From the NCBI RefSeq assembly GCF_001442535.1, contig NZ_CP013141.1, forward strand, positions 1,117,602-1,181,601: a stretch of 64,000 bases of DNA. Direction: 5' to 3'. The DNA is from Lysobacter antibioticus (GTDB taxonomy: Bacteria > Pseudomonadota > Gammaproteobacteria > Xanthomonadales > Xanthomonadaceae). The notes beneath the pieces were generated by a model. The model did no database searches. It saw nothing but the letters and a program-made list of their open reading frames with translations, and had not been told where the DNA came from. This document shows positions 36,522 to 47,242 of the stretch, in pieces (position 1 is the first letter of the stretch; every line of letters begins with the position of its first letter). Both the position numbers and the translations under genes were made by a program.

Positions 36522-37973
36522 ATGCCCGCCAGTTTTCTGTTCTACGACCTCGAAACCTTCGGCGCCGACCCGCGCACGACCCGCATCGCCCAGTTCGCGG
36601 CGATCCGCACCGACGCCGATCTGAATCCGATCGAGGAGCCGATCAGCGTCTTCGTCAAGCCCGCCGACGATCTGCTGCCCTCGCCGGTGGCGACCCTGAT
36701 CACCGGGATCGCGCCGCAGGACGCCCTGCGCGACGGTGTCAGCGAGGCCGAGATCTTCGCCCTGATCTCCGACGAGATGTCGCGGCCGGAGACCTGCAGC
36801 GCCGGCTACAACTCGCTGCGCTTCGACGACGAGTTCGTCCGCTACGGTCTGTTCCGCAATTTCTACGACCCTTACGAACGCGAATGGCGCGGCGGCAATT
36901 CGCGCTGGGACTTGCTCGACGTGATGCGCCTGGCCCACGCCTTGCGCCCCGAGGGCGTGGTCTGGCCGCAACGCGAAGACGGCACCACCTCGTTCAAACT
37001 CGAACACCTGGCCGAAGCCAACGGCGTGCGCGAAGGCGATGCCCACGAAGCACTGTCGGACGTGCGCGCCCTGATCGGCATCGCGCGCAAGTTCAAGACC
37101 GCGCAGCCGAAGCTATGGGAGTACGCCCTGCGCCTGCGCGACAAGCGCTTCGCCGCGACCTTGCTCGACACCATCGCGATGACCCCGGCCCTGCACGTCT
37201 CGCAGCGCTACCCGGCCAGCCGCCTGTGCGCGGCGCCGGTGATCCCACTGGCGCGGCATCCGCGCATCGACAACCGCGTGCTGGTGTTCGACCTGGTGCA
37301 GGACCCGGCGGCGCTGTTGCGGCTGGCGCCGGACGAGATCGCCGACCGCCTGTACACGCCGACCGCCGACCTGCCCGAAGGCGAGGAACGCGTCGCGCTC
37401 AAGGAAGTGCATCTGAACCGCTGCCCGGCACTGATCGCCTGGAACCACCTGCGCCCAGCCGATTTCGAACGTTTATCGATCGACCCGGCCCAGGTCGAGT
37501 ATCGCGCCGCGCAGATCCGCGAAGCCGGTCCGGAACTGGTCGAGAAAGTCCGCCGTGTCTACGCCAACGACCGTGCCCGCGAACCCTCCGACGTCGACGC
37601 TTCGCTGTACGACGCCTTCATCGGCGACGGCGACAAGCGCCTGTTCCGCCAGGTGCGCACCACCCCGCCACAAGCGCTGGCCCAGGCCGCCTTCGATTTC
37701 CGCGACGCCCGCCTGCCGGAACTGCTGTTCCGTTATCGCGCCCGCAATTGGCCGCAGACCCTGGACGCGCAAGAACGCGGACGCTGGGACGACTACCGCC
37801 GCCGCCGTCTGTACGACGAGGCCGGCCTGTCCGAGTACAGCTTCGAGCGCTTCCGCGCCGAGCTGGCGCAGACCCGCGCGCTCGCCGGCGCCGACGGCGG
37901 CAAGCAGGCTTTGCTCGACCGCCTGGAAGCCTGGGCCGGCGATATCGACGCCGGCTTGAAGTCCGCCCTGTAA
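36522..37973 (+). CDS. sbcB: Exodeoxyribonuclease I
   Basis: 483 residues from ATG 36522, five bases after kmo. DEDDh exonuclease motif I is D9/E11 (FYDLETFG), motif II lies in AGYNSLRFDDEFVRYGLFRNFYDPYEREW and motif III in EGDAHEALSDVRALIGIA. The SH3-like and C-terminal helical domains are present. It degrades single-stranded DNA 3'-5' in recombination and mismatch repair. Its attachment to the kynurenine genes looks positional only. Confidence 0.95.
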   Translation: MPASFLFYDLETFGADPRTTRIAQFAAIRTDADLNPIEEPISVFVKPADDLLPSPVATLITGIAPQDALRDGVSEAEIFALISDEMSRPETCSAGYNSLRFDDEFVRYGLFRNFYDPYEREWRGGNSRWDLLDVMRLAHALRPEGVVWPQREDGTTSFKLEHLAEANGVREGDAHEALSDVRALIGIARKFKTAQPKLWEYALRLRDKRFAATLLDTIAMTPALHVSQRYPASRLCAAPVIPLARHPRIDNRVLVFDLVQDPAALLRLAPDEIADRLYTPTADLPEGEERVALKEVHLNRCPALIAWNHLRPADFERLSIDPAQVEYRAAQIREAGPELVEKVRRVYANDRAREPSDVDASLYDAFIGDGDKRLFRQVRTTPPQALAQAAFDFRDARLPELLFRYRARNWPQTLDAQERGRWDDYRRRRLYDEAGLSEYSFERFRAELAQTRALAGADGGKQALLDRLEAWAGDIDAGLKSAL

Positions 37974-38016
37974 TACTGCCCGTCCCCCGCTACGAGCCTG
38001 CCCAAGAGCCCGCCGC

Positions 38017-38703
38017 ATGAGCCGCTATTTTTCCGAAGCCAGCTTCAAGTTCCTGCGTTCGCTGGCGCGTCACAACAACCGCGAATGGTTTCATGCCCAC
38101 AAGCCCGATTTCGAGAGCCATGTGCGCGAACCCTTCCTGCGCCTGCTGACCGACCTGCAGCCGGTCCTGGCCGAAGTCAGCCCGCATTACCGCTCCGAGC
38201 CGAAGAACGTCGGCGGCTCGCTGTTCCGCATCCAGCGCGACACCCGTTTCGCCAACGACAAGGCGCCGTACAAGACCCACCAGGGCGCGCGCCTGTTCCA
38301 CGAGCGCGGCCGCCAGATCGAGGCGCCGTCGTTCTACATCCACCTGGAAGGCGGCAACTGCTTCATCGCCTCCGGCGTATGGCACCCGCAGCCCGATTCG
38401 CTGCGCAAGATCCGCCACTTCGTGCTCGACAACCCGGGCAGTTGGAAAGCCGCTGCGCACGATCCGAAATTCCGCAGACGCTACGACCTCGACGACAGCG
38501 AAATGCTGACCCGCGCCCCGCGCGGTTTCCCCGCCGATTTCGAGTTCGCCGACGACCTGCGCCGCAAGAATTTCGTCGCCTTGCGGGCGATCGACGACGA
38601 GACCATGACCGGGCCGCGATTGTTGAAGACGCTGGAGAAGGATCTGGCCGGGCTGGCGCCGTTCACCGATTACCTGTGCGCGGCGCTGGATCTGGAATTC
38701 TGA
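38017..38703 (+). CDS. DUF2461 family protein
   Basis: 228 residues matching the conserved DUF2461 (TIGR02453) family over its full length: FKFLRSLARHNNREWFHAHKPDFE, FRIQRDTRFANDKAPYKTHQGARLFH, APSFYIHLEGGNCFIASGVWHPQPDSLRKIRHFVLDNP, RAPRGFPADFEFADDLRRKNFVALR. Function is unknown; no catalytic motif or membrane segment is visible. It follows sbcB by 43 bases. After it a repeat locus of about 1 kb begins. Confidence 0.88.
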   Translation: MSRYFSEASFKFLRSLARHNNREWFHAHKPDFESHVREPFLRLLTDLQPVLAEVSPHYRSEPKNVGGSLFRIQRDTRFANDKAPYKTHQGARLFHERGRQIEAPSFYIHLEGGNCFIASGVWHPQPDSLRKIRHFVLDNPGSWKAAAHDPKFRRRYDLDDSEMLTRAPRGFPADFEFADDLRRKNFVALRAIDDETMTGPRLLKTLEKDLAGLAPFTDYLCAALDLEF

Positions 38704-38751
38704 TCTTCGAGTCCGATCGTTTTTTATAGCTGCGCCGTGGTGTGGGGCGGC

Positions 38752-38826
38752 GCGGTCGCGGCTTGCGCCGCTCCTACCCGCTAGGGTTGCAGTTGCACCT
38801 GGGTAGGAGCGGCGCGAGCCGCGACC
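38752..38826. repeat. REP-like repeat pair, tail-to-tail
   Basis: Copies at 38752-38778 (minus) and 38804-38826 (plus), 25 bases apart. They point away from each other, opposite to the pairs at 7279 and 29449. Confidence 0.85.
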
Positions 38827-38908
38827 AAGGGACAGGGAGAATCCGCACCGCCGTCGTGAGGGATCGAAGATTCGAACTGTTTTGCTGTGCTTCTTGCCGC
38901 AGAGCACG

Positions 38909-39208
<300 letters not shown>

Positions 39209-39258
39209 TGCACTTGCTTGTGGCTTGTAGCTTCTTGCGAAGCAAGATAAAACGCCTA

Positions 39259-39462
39259 AAGCTTCCGCCACTAAAGCGGCGGGTTACTTTCTTTTGTCAT
39301 AAGCAACAAAAGAAAGGTAACCAAAGAAAAATGCTTCTTTTTGAATTACAGGCCCGCACGTTCGGTGCCGACGCGGGGATTTTTCATACGGGACATCCCT
39401 GTCCCGATGAAAAACGGCGCGCATCCCTGCGCGCCGCCCTCCGGGTCTTCTATTGCCTTCGC
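39259..39462 (+). repeat. Hairpin repeat element, copy A2
   Basis: Near-identical partner of A1, starting at aagctt (39259-39264). The main hairpin is 39380-39395 with 39400-39414. A2 lies to the right of B2 with the aagctt ends facing each other, the reverse of the A1/B1 arrangement. Confidence 0.85.
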
Positions 39463-39483
39463 GAGTGCTCGGCTACGCACAGC

Positions 39484-39521
<38 letters not shown>

Positions 39522-39546
39522 AATCCTTAGCGTCGCTGCTCTTGGG

Positions 39547-39570
39547 TAGGAGCGGCGCGAGCCGCGACCG
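39547..39570 (+). repeat. REP-like repeat, single copy
   Basis: Intact copy of the 'taggagcggcgcgagccgcg' family at the right edge of the second repeat locus. Confidence 0.8.
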
Positions 39571-39746
39571 GAGAAACTGCGATACCTCGGACGCTCGCCG
39601 CCCCTAAGGTCCGGCCTACCGATCCGACACCGCATCGCCCGGCCGGAGCGATCGAAAAAACTCCCGAAACCGCGCCCCACGGCAACCGAATCCCACACCG
39701 CTTCCGGTATCGTGAGCGGCATCCGCCGCGCCTCGCCGAGCCTCAC

Positions 39747-40916
39747 TTGTCCACCGCCGAATTCCGCCGCTACGCCCTGTTCTACCTCGGCTACTTCGGC
39801 ATGCTCGGCGCCTATACGCCCTACATCGGGCGCTGGGTCAGCGCCAACGGTCATGGCGGTTATGCGGTCGGGGCAATGCTGGCGCTGTGGTACGGCGGGC
39901 GGATCCTGGCGCCGCCGACCTGGGCGCGGCAGGTCGCGCGCAGCCAGGCGCCGGGGCATTGGCTGGTCGCCGGCTGCCTGCTGGCGCTGGCGATGTTCGC
40001 CGGCTTCGCCCGCTTCGACGGCGGGGTGATGCTGTTCGTGGTGATGGGCGCGTTCGCGCTGTTCTTCAACGCGGTCATGCCGCAGTTCGAGGCGATGACC
40101 CTGAACGCGCTGGGCACGCGCAATCACGACTACGGCAAGATCCGCATGTGGGGCTCGGTCGGCTTCCTGATCGTTGCGGCAAGCTACGGCTGGTTGCTCG
40201 ACCGGCTCGGCAACGACGCCTTCGTCTGGTTGAGCCTGCCTTGGCTGGTACTGACCGCCGCCGCAGCCTGGCTGCACCGCGCCGATCCGCCCTCGCCGGC
40301 GCCGCTCGAAGGCACGCCGCGCGAGCGTCTGTGGCGGCGACCGGGCACGCGCCGGCTGCTGGGCACGGTCTTGCTGGTGCAGCTGAGCTTCGGCCCCTTC
40401 TACGTGTTCTACACCCTGCAACTGCAGGCGCACGGCCACGACGGTTTCGCGGTCGGCCTGCTGTGGGCGATCGGGGTGGTGTGCGAGATCCTGATGTTCT
40501 GGCAGGCGCCGCGGCTGGTGCAGCGCTTCGGTGCGCATCGCCTGATCGCGGCCTGCATCTTCGCGACCGCGCTGCGCTGGGTGTTGGTGGCCTGGTTCGC
40601 CGATTCCTTCGCCTGGATGGCGCTGGCCCAGACCGGCCACTCGTTGAGCTTCGCCGCGTTCCACGCCGGCTGCATGCGGCGCATGGCCGAGCTGTTCCCG
40701 GCGCGCCGCGACATGGCTTCGGCGCAAGGCATGTTGTCCGGCTTCAGCGGCGGCATCGGCGGCGTGCTCGGCGCCGGCATGGCCGCACTGGCCTGGCAGC
40801 ACGGCGGCGGCACCGCGGCGTTCATGGCCGGCTCGGTCTGCTCGGTGGCCGCACTGGCGCTGCATCTGGCCGCGCAACGCTACGCGCGCGACCCGCGCCC
40901 GGTCGAGACCGCCTGA
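39747..40916 (+). CDS. MFS transporter, HcaT/LacY-like branch
   Basis: 389 residues from TTG 39747; there is no earlier alternative without losing the first helix. About twelve hydrophobic helices, starting YALFYLGYFGMLGAYTPYIGRWV. The KIRMWGSVGFLIVA segment after helix 4 is characteristic of the 3-phenylpropionate/nucleoside-type MFS_1_like branch. It is an inner-membrane secondary transporter, substrate unknown. It stands alone after the repeat locus, so context does not help. Confidence 0.85.
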   Translation: MSTAEFRRYALFYLGYFGMLGAYTPYIGRWVSANGHGGYAVGAMLALWYGGRILAPPTWARQVARSQAPGHWLVAGCLLALAMFAGFARFDGGVMLFVVMGAFALFFNAVMPQFEAMTLNALGTRNHDYGKIRMWGSVGFLIVAASYGWLLDRLGNDAFVWLSLPWLVLTAAAAWLHRADPPSPAPLEGTPRERLWRRPGTRRLLGTVLLVQLSFGPFYVFYTLQLQAHGHDGFAVGLLWAIGVVCEILMFWQAPRLVQRFGAHRLIAACIFATALRWVLVAWFADSFAWMALAQTGHSLSFAAFHAGCMRRMAELFPARRDMASAQGMLSGFSGGIGGVLGAGMAALAWQHGGGTAAFMAGSVCSVAALALHLAAQRYARDPRPVETA

Positions 40917-41075
40917 GCCGAGCGCCCTTATCCCATTCACCGAGAGGGTCGGGATGAAGATTTAAGACGTTCTCCCACCGCCCGGAGAAGCAGTTAGTTC
41001 CGGCACCTCCAGGTCTCTTAAGCCAGCGTAAGGCCAACGCCGTTACTCTGGCGGTCCGTCACCTGGATCGCCGCG

Positions 41076-41627
41076 ATGAAGAAATGGATAGCTCTGTTGG
41101 TCCTGGCCCTGGTCCTGTTGCTCGGCTACGTCGCCGCCGGGCCGTTCCTCACCGTCGACGCCATCCGCACCGCGGTCAAGGAGCGCAACGCCGGCGAACT
41201 CAGCAAGCACGTCGACTTCGCCGCGCTGCGCCTGAGCCTGAAGGCCCAGGTCGACGACTACATCGTCCGCCGCGCCGGTCCGCAGGCGCAGTCCAGTCTG
41301 TTCGGCGCGCTCGGCCTGAGCCTGGCCAGCGGCGTCGCCGGCACCGCGGTCGATGCGATCGCCACGCCGGTCGGTATCGGCGCCGTGCTCGAAGGCCGCA
41401 ATCTGCTGCGCCGCCTCGACCCGTCCGCGCCGCGCCGCGACGCCTATGCGCAGGTGCCACCGGCGGAACCACTCAAGCACGCGAGCTATCGCTTCGAGTC
41501 GCCATCGCGCTTCACCGCTACGGTCAACAACGCCGACGGCGATCCGGTGGTGTTCGTGCTGACCCGCGACGGCCTGAAGTGGCGGGTGACCGACGTGCGC
41601 CTGCCCCTGGAAAAGATGCTGCCGTGA
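41076..41627 (+). CDS. DUF2939 family protein
   Basis: 183 residues. An N-terminal signal anchor (MKKWIALLVLALVLLLGYVAAGPFLTVDAIRTAVKERNAGELSKHVDFAALRLSLKAQ) is the defining part of DUF2939, followed by a soluble periplasmic region ending with a TIM44-like strand pattern (VVFVLTRDGLKWRVTDVRLPLE). Function unknown. It has no operon partner. Confidence 0.85.
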   Translation: MKKWIALLVLALVLLLGYVAAGPFLTVDAIRTAVKERNAGELSKHVDFAALRLSLKAQVDDYIVRRAGPQAQSSLFGALGLSLASGVAGTAVDAIATPVGIGAVLEGRNLLRRLDPSAPRRDAYAQVPPAEPLKHASYRFESPSRFTATVNNADGDPVVFVLTRDGLKWRVTDVRLPLEKMLP

Positions 41628-41764
41628 AACAAAAACGCCGGCGGCGACGGCGTCGGGCGACCGGATTGCGACGACTTCGAACAGGCACCGCTCACCGAAG
41701 GCCTTGCGAGGCCTTCGTCCGGCCGCTGCGCTCGCACGAATCGAGCCAAAAATCCGGGGATTTC

Positions 41765-41780
41765 TGGCACGTTTGATGCC
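41765..41780 (+). promoter_or_regulatory. Sigma-54-like promoter upstream of the CHRD gene
   Basis: TGGCACGtttgATGCC has the -24 GG and -12 GC at exactly 12-bp spacing, with all seven bases of the TGGCACG half. The only mismatch in the core -12 half is A for the first T of TTGC. It lies about 100 bases before the CHRD start; a 7-bp hairpin (41819-41825 with 41828-41834) sits in the leader. Confidence 0.4.
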
Positions 41781-41881
41781 GGGAATGCTTTCACCCGCGG
41801 CTAACGGCGCAGGGAGCAGCGTCCGTTCGGACGCGTCTCGCGTCCGCCCGCAATGCGGGAACGATTCACGAGGACGACGAC

Positions 41882-42394
41882 ATGAAACGTATCGCTGCGT
41901 TCGCGATGGTCGCGTTGCTTCCGCTTGTTTCAGCGCAGGCCGAACACCGCGAGTTCCGCGCAGTCCTGGAAGGCAGCCAGGAAGTTCCGCTGGTCTCCAC
42001 CGGCGCCAGCGGCGGGTTCCGCGCCCGCATCGGCGACGGCGGCGCGATCCACTACCAGCTTTCGTATTCCGATCTCGAAGGTGACGTCACCCAGGCGCAT
42101 ATCCATGTGGGCCAACGCAGCGTCAACGGCGGCATCGCCGTGTGGCTGTGTTCGAACCTGGCCAGCCCGCCGACGCCTGCGGGCGTGCAGCCGTGTCCGC
42201 CGCCGCCGGCGACCATCCAGGGCGTGATCATGGCCGCCGACGTGGTCGGCCCGGCCGGCCAGGGCATCGCCGCCGGCGAGTTCGATGAATTGCTGCGTGC
42301 GCTGCGTGGCGGCAACGCCTATGCGAACGTGCACACCAGCAAATTCCCGGGCGGCGAGGTACGCAGCCAACTGGGCCATCGGCACGACGACTGA
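41882..42394 (+). CDS. CHRD domain protein, secreted
   Basis: 170 residues with a signal peptide (MKRIAAFAMVALLPLVSAQA) and one CHRD domain: EFRAVLEGSQEVPLVSTGASGGFRARI, QAHIHVGQRSVNGGIAVWLC, and ANVHTSKFPGGEVRSQLG at the end. Two cysteines within the domain could form a disulfide. CHRD proteins in bacteria are periplasmic or extracellular with unknown role. A GAGGA ribosome-binding site lies seven bases before the ATG. Confidence 0.9.
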   Translation: MKRIAAFAMVALLPLVSAQAEHREFRAVLEGSQEVPLVSTGASGGFRARIGDGGAIHYQLSYSDLEGDVTQAHIHVGQRSVNGGIAVWLCSNLASPPTPAGVQPCPPPPATIQGVIMAADVVGPAGQGIAAGEFDELLRALRGGNAYANVHTSKFPGGEVRSQLGHRHDD

Positions 42395-42413
42395 CGCGCC
42401 ATTGGCGCGCCGG

Positions 42414-42794
42414 TCAGTCGCACACCCTGACGGACCAGCCCTCGACGCGCAATAGCGTCGCGACCTCCAACGCCCGCATTGGAGAGTACCGCCCCAAGCA
42501 GAGTCGGCCGCTCGCGAAGCTGTTGCGGATTTCGTCTAGAGGCAGGTCCAGAAAAGCGGAAATCGCTCGCTTGAGCTTCATCGCATGCTTGGGCGCAGGG
42601 TCGAGCGGCCAGTCGATCACCACTTCGACCGTTGTTTCCCGAACGGCGAGGATCTCTTCGATCGGCAATGAAAAGTGCACGTAAGACTTGGCTCGGCAAT
42701 GCACGCAGTGGAACAGGTCCACCTGCCCCACTCTCGGACCTGCCTCCAATGTTCCGCCGCATCGCTCGCAAATCGCAGCCTGGAACGAGTGCAT
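42414..42794 (-). CDS. Zinc-ribbon protein, unknown function
   Basis: 126 residues from ATG 42794. Two CxxC pairs form a likely zinc ribbon: ICERCGGTLE near residue 10 and FHCVHCRAKSYV near 30. The remainder is mixed alpha/beta with no recognised family (VRETTVEVVIDWPLDPAPKHAMKLKRAISAFLDLPLDEIRNSF ... YSPMRALEVATLLRVEGWSVRVCD). The tail resembles ribosomal-protein-like L7/L12 C-domain helices (a guess). It is followed convergently by the CHRD gene, 19 bases away. Confidence 0.6.
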   Translation of the reverse strand: MHSFQAAICERCGGTLEAGPRVGQVDLFHCVHCRAKSYVHFSLPIEEILAVRETTVEVVIDWPLDPAPKHAMKLKRAISAFLDLPLDEIRNSFASGRLCLGRYSPMRALEVATLLRVEGWSVRVCD

Positions 42795-42826
42795 ATTCGT
42801 CGAAGCCTCGACCCGGATGATCGAAA

Positions 42827-43747
42827 TCAGCGGTTCGCGACCCCGTGCGGGACATGCCCCGCGGCGACGTGGTCGCGCGCCGACAGGATGTTGTGCTCGG
42901 AATCGTCGAAGAAGATGTCGGCGCCGAAGGCTTCCAGGAACGGCCCCTTGGGGCGGCCGCCGAGGAACAGGGCCTCGTCGAGACGGATGCCCCACTCGCG
43001 CAGGGTGCGGATCACCCGCTCGTGCGCCGGCACCGAGCGTGCGGTGACCAGGGCGGTGCGGATCGGTGCGTCCTGGCCGACCGGGAAGGCCTTCTGCAAG
43101 CGATGCAGGGCGTCGAGGAAGCCACGGAACGGGCCGCCGGAGAGCGGTTCGCCGGCATGGCTGCGCTCGTGCTCGGCGAACGCGGCCAGGCCGCCTTCGC
43201 GCGAGACACGCTCGCCCTCGTCGTCGAAGATCACCGCGTCGCCGTCGAAGGCGATACGCAGTTGGTCCGGGCGCAGATGCGGCGCCAGCCGCGACGGCGG
43301 AATCGCCGGCAACAGGGTCGCCGCGGCGACGCCGGCAGCGAGCGCGGCGCTGACGTCCTCGGCATTGGCCGAGAGGAACAGGTCGGCGCCGAACGGACGG
43401 ATGTACGGAAACGGCGGCGCGCCGTTGCTGAACGCCGCTCGCTTGATCGACAGGCCGTGATGGGCGATCGAATTGAAGATGCGCAGGCCGCTGTCGGCGG
43501 AGTTGCGCGAGATCAGGATCACCTCGACCCGCGGCGCCTCCGGCGGCGCGCCTTGGTTGAGCGCAAGCAGTTTGCGCACCAGCGGGAAGGCGACGCCGGG
43601 ACGCAGAAAATCGTCCTCGTGCTCGCGCTGGAAGTCGGCGTAGGCGTCGATGCCCTCACGCTCGAACAGCGTATGGCTCTCTTCCATGTCGAACAGGGTG
43701 CGCGAGGAAATCGCGACGATCAACGGGTCGGCATCACGGTCAGGCAT
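42827..43747 (-). CDS. 5'-nucleotidase (NT5C1-like family)
   Basis: 306 residues from ATG 43747 (MPDRDADPLIVAISSRTLFDMEESH). The sequence matches the cytosolic 5'-nucleotidase family related to eukaryotic NT5C1: LFDMEESHTLFEREG, VILISRNSADSGLRIFNSI, FDGDAVIFDDEGE (HAD motif I-like aspartates) and FFDDSEHN (motif IV). It should hydrolyse nucleoside 5'-monophosphates with Mg2+. An alternative in-frame start at 43798 cannot be excluded. Single gene, divergent from the DJ-1/PfpI gene. Confidence 0.85.
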   Translation of the reverse strand: MPDRDADPLIVAISSRTLFDMEESHTLFEREGIDAYADFQREHEDDFLRPGVAFPLVRKLLALNQGAPPEAPRVEVILISRNSADSGLRIFNSIAHHGLSIKRAAFSNGAPPFPYIRPFGADLFLSANAEDVSAALAAGVAAATLLPAIPPSRLAPHLRPDQLRIAFDGDAVIFDDEGERVSREGGLAAFAEHERSHAGEPLSGGPFRGFLDALHRLQKAFPVGQDAPIRTALVTARSVPAHERVIRTLREWGIRLDEALFLGGRPKGPFLEAFGADIFFDDSEHNILSARDHVAAGHVPHGVANR

Positions 43748-43934
43748 GCCGTCATTGTGCCCTGTCGCGCGCCACGCAGATAGGACGGACTTCCCCATGT
43801 CGGTCCCCCGCCGCCAGGCGTGGCCGCAAGCTGTGCGCTCGCGGCTGCGTATGGCGGGCCTCGCTTCGATGCCGTTTGAAGTTTGCTTCACAGGCGCCCG
43901 CGAGACTGGCCGTCCTTCACACGCAGTCCTCGCC

Positions 43935-45059
43935 ATGAACCTCCGATTCCCTCATTTGCGCCAGTTGGCCCTGGGCCTGCTGCTGGCGTACTCCGCCACC
44001 AGCATCGCCCAGGCCGCCGACAAGGTCTTGATCGTGGTCAGCAGCGAGGGCCGCGACCAGGGCAAGACCCGGCCCGGCTACGAGATGGACGAGTTCGCCC
44101 AGGCCTATCTGATCTTCCGCGACAACGGCCTGGCGGTGGACGTCGCCAGCCCGCGCGGCGGCGGCGCCGAGGCCGACAAGTACGACCCGAAGCTGGCCTT
44201 TAACGCGCGCCTGCTCGAAGAACGCCACGGCCTGAACCAGTTGAACACGACCCTGGCCACGTCGGCCGCGCGCGCCGAGGACTACGCCGCGGTCTACGTG
44301 GTCGGCGGCAAGGGCGCGATGTTCGATCTGCCGGACGATCCGGCGCTGAAGAAATTGCTCGCCGAGGTCTACGAGCGCGGCGGCGTGGTCGCGGCGGTCT
44401 GCCACGGTCCGGCGGCGCTGGTCGATGTGCGTCTCGACGATGGCTCCTATCTGGTCGCCGGCCGCGCACTGACCGGTTTCAGCAACGAGGAGGAAGCCAT
44501 CTTCGGCAAACGCTGGGCCAAGGAATTCCGCTTCCGGCTCGAAGACGCCCTGCGCGAACGCGGCGCACGCTGGCGGGAAGCGCCCTTGATGATGCCGGGG
44601 CTGGCCGTCGACGGCCGCCTGATCACCGGTCAGAACCCCTACTCCACCCCGGCCGTCGCCGAAGCCATCGTCGCCGCACTCGGGCGCACGCCGGTCGCGC
44701 GCACGCCCTGGCGCGACGAACGCAGCCTGGCCCTGGTCGAGCGCTTGCTCGCCGGCGAACGCGAGGCCGCGCACAAAGCGCTCGCCGACGCCCCGGACGC
44801 CTACCACGTGCAGTTGATCGGGCTGATCGGTTATTACCAGTTGCAGGCGCATCCTGAGCCGGCCCGCACCCGCGCCGCTCTGGAGATCATGCAGCTGGCG
44901 GCGCCGTACATGCCCGAACCGCAATTGCGCCTGGGCATGGCGGAAGCGCACTGGCGGCTCGGCGACGAGGCCCAGGCGCGGGCGATGATCGGCGAGGTGC
45001 TGGTCAGTCACCCGGACATGGCCGATGCTAAGCGCCTTCTCGAACGGATCGACGGCTGA
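43935..45059 (+). CDS. DJ-1/PfpI family protein with C-terminal helical domain, exported
   Basis: 374 residues from ATG 43935, with signal peptide MNLRFPHLRQLALGLLLAYSATSIAQA. A type 1 glutamine-amidotransferase-like (DJ-1/PfpI) domain follows, with the nucleophile C156 in AAVCHGPAAL, a conserved Glu in VVSSEG, and VVGGKGAMFDLPDDPAL. The last 120 residues are helical and TPR-like (RTRAALEIMQLAAPYMPEPQLRLGMAEAHWRLGDEAQARAMIGEVL). A periplasmic DJ-1-type hydrolase or chaperone is likely. It lies six bases before the response regulator, so it is probably cotranscribed with the two-component system. Confidence 0.87.
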   Translation: MNLRFPHLRQLALGLLLAYSATSIAQAADKVLIVVSSEGRDQGKTRPGYEMDEFAQAYLIFRDNGLAVDVASPRGGGAEADKYDPKLAFNARLLEERHGLNQLNTTLATSAARAEDYAAVYVVGGKGAMFDLPDDPALKKLLAEVYERGGVVAAVCHGPAALVDVRLDDGSYLVAGRALTGFSNEEEAIFGKRWAKEFRFRLEDALRERGARWREAPLMMPGLAVDGRLITGQNPYSTPAVAEAIVAALGRTPVARTPWRDERSLALVERLLAGEREAAHKALADAPDAYHVQLIGLIGYYQLQAHPEPARTRAALEIMQLAAPYMPEPQLRLGMAEAHWRLGDEAQARAMIGEVLVSHPDMADAKRLLERIDG

Positions 45060-45065
45060 GCGCTG

Positions 45066-45760
<695 letters not shown>

Positions 45761-45764
<4 letters not shown>

Positions 45765-47119
45765 GCGGCCCGGCGAAACGACCGAAACGGCGTCTGCGCA
45801 ATCGCCTGATGCTCGCTTTCGCCGGCTTCGCCCTGTCGGTCGCGGCCTTGTTCGGGCTGTATGCGGTGAGCTTCATGTACGCGACCGAAGACGCCTTCTT
45901 CGATTCGATGCTCGAACAGGAAGCCGCCGCGCAGTTGCGCCGGCATGCGCTCGACGGCGGCTGGGCCGAGCCGCAACAGGCCTTCATGCGCGTCTACCCG
46001 GACACCCAACATTTCCCCGCCGATCTGCTCGCCGCACGCGAGTCCGAGCCCTGGCGCTCGGAGTTCGCCGGCCGCGACGGACGCCATTACCACGTCAAGG
46101 CGCTGCAGCCGCCGGCGCCCGCGCAAGGCGCCTGGCTGGTCGCCGAGGTCAGCCGGCAACTGGTTGTGCGGCCGATGCGCGACCGCATCCTGCAATGGCT
46201 GGGCTGGTCGGCGCTCGCGGTGGTCGCCCTGGCCTTGTCGATCGGCGCCTGGCTGGCGCGGCGCAGCACCGCGCCGCTGTCGCGCCTGGCCGCACTGGTC
46301 GACAGCATGGCGCCGAACCGCTGGCCGCAACGCATCGCCGCCGGTTTTCCCGACGACGAGGTCGGCGTGCTCGCACGCGGCCTGGATGCGATGACCGAAC
46401 GCACCCAGGCCTTCATCGACCGCGAACAGGCCTTCACCCGCGATGCCAGCCACGAACTGCGCACGCCGCTGGCGGTGATCCGCAGCGCCGGCGAACGCCT
46501 GCTGGCCGAGCCCGCCCTGTCCGCGGCCGGCCGCGAGCATCTGCTGCACTTGCGCCAATCGGCCTGGCAACTCGAACAGACGGTAACGACCCTGCTGACC
46601 CTGGCGCGCGAGGCGCCGGTGGTGCTGCCCGATGCGCCGATCGCGCTGTTGCCGGTGCTGGAACGAGTGGTGCTCGAACAGGCGGTCTGGCTCGACGGCA
46701 AGCCGGTCGAAGTCGAAGTCGAGGTACCCGCCGACGCGCGCATCGATCTGCCGCAGCCGGTGCTGCATATCCTGTTGTCGAATCTGATCGGCAACGCCTT
46801 CGCCCACACCGAGAGCGGCACGGTCGCCATCGGCGTCGCCGGCGGATGCCTGCGCATCGCCAACCGCGGCCATCCGATCCCGGCCGAGCTGCGCGAACGC
46901 CTGCACGAGCCGTTCCGCAAACGCGAAGGCAGCGCCGGCCTCGGCCTCGGGCTGGCGATCGTGCAGCGCCTGTGCGAGCGCTACCGGGTCGACCTGCGCC
47001 TCGACGAGGAGGCCGGGGCGATGGTGGTGAGCCTCGCCCTGGCCGGCGCTGCGGGTCCGCCCCAAGGTGCGCCCGGAACTGCGAGGCCGGCCGAAGACTC
47101 GGCCGCGCGCTCGGATTAG
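45761..47119 (+). CDS. Sensor histidine kinase
   Basis: 452 residues from GTG 45761. Two membrane helices (about 17-40 and 145-167) bracket a periplasmic sensor of about 105 residues. A HAMP-like segment leads to the HisKA motif DASHELRTPL (H231) and an HATPase domain with N box LLSNLIGNAFAHTESG and the G box GSAGLGLGLAIVQRLC; the DxGxG motif is degenerate (IANRGHPI). The tail is low-complexity. Partner of the overlapping OmpR-type regulator. Confidence 0.92.
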
Positions 47120-47242
47120 CCGCGCGGCACCGGCGCCGGACGACCGATTCCTGCGGTTTCGGGCCGGAATCGCCGCGGGCCTCGTTGCCGACCGCGGCGA
47201 CAAGGTATCGTTCCGCACCGCCTCATCGTCCGGACGCCCGAC

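Noticed and set aside
38704..38735. Terminator at the T run after the DUF2461 gene
   Set aside because: A T6 run is present at 38730-38735 but no convincing stem precedes it.
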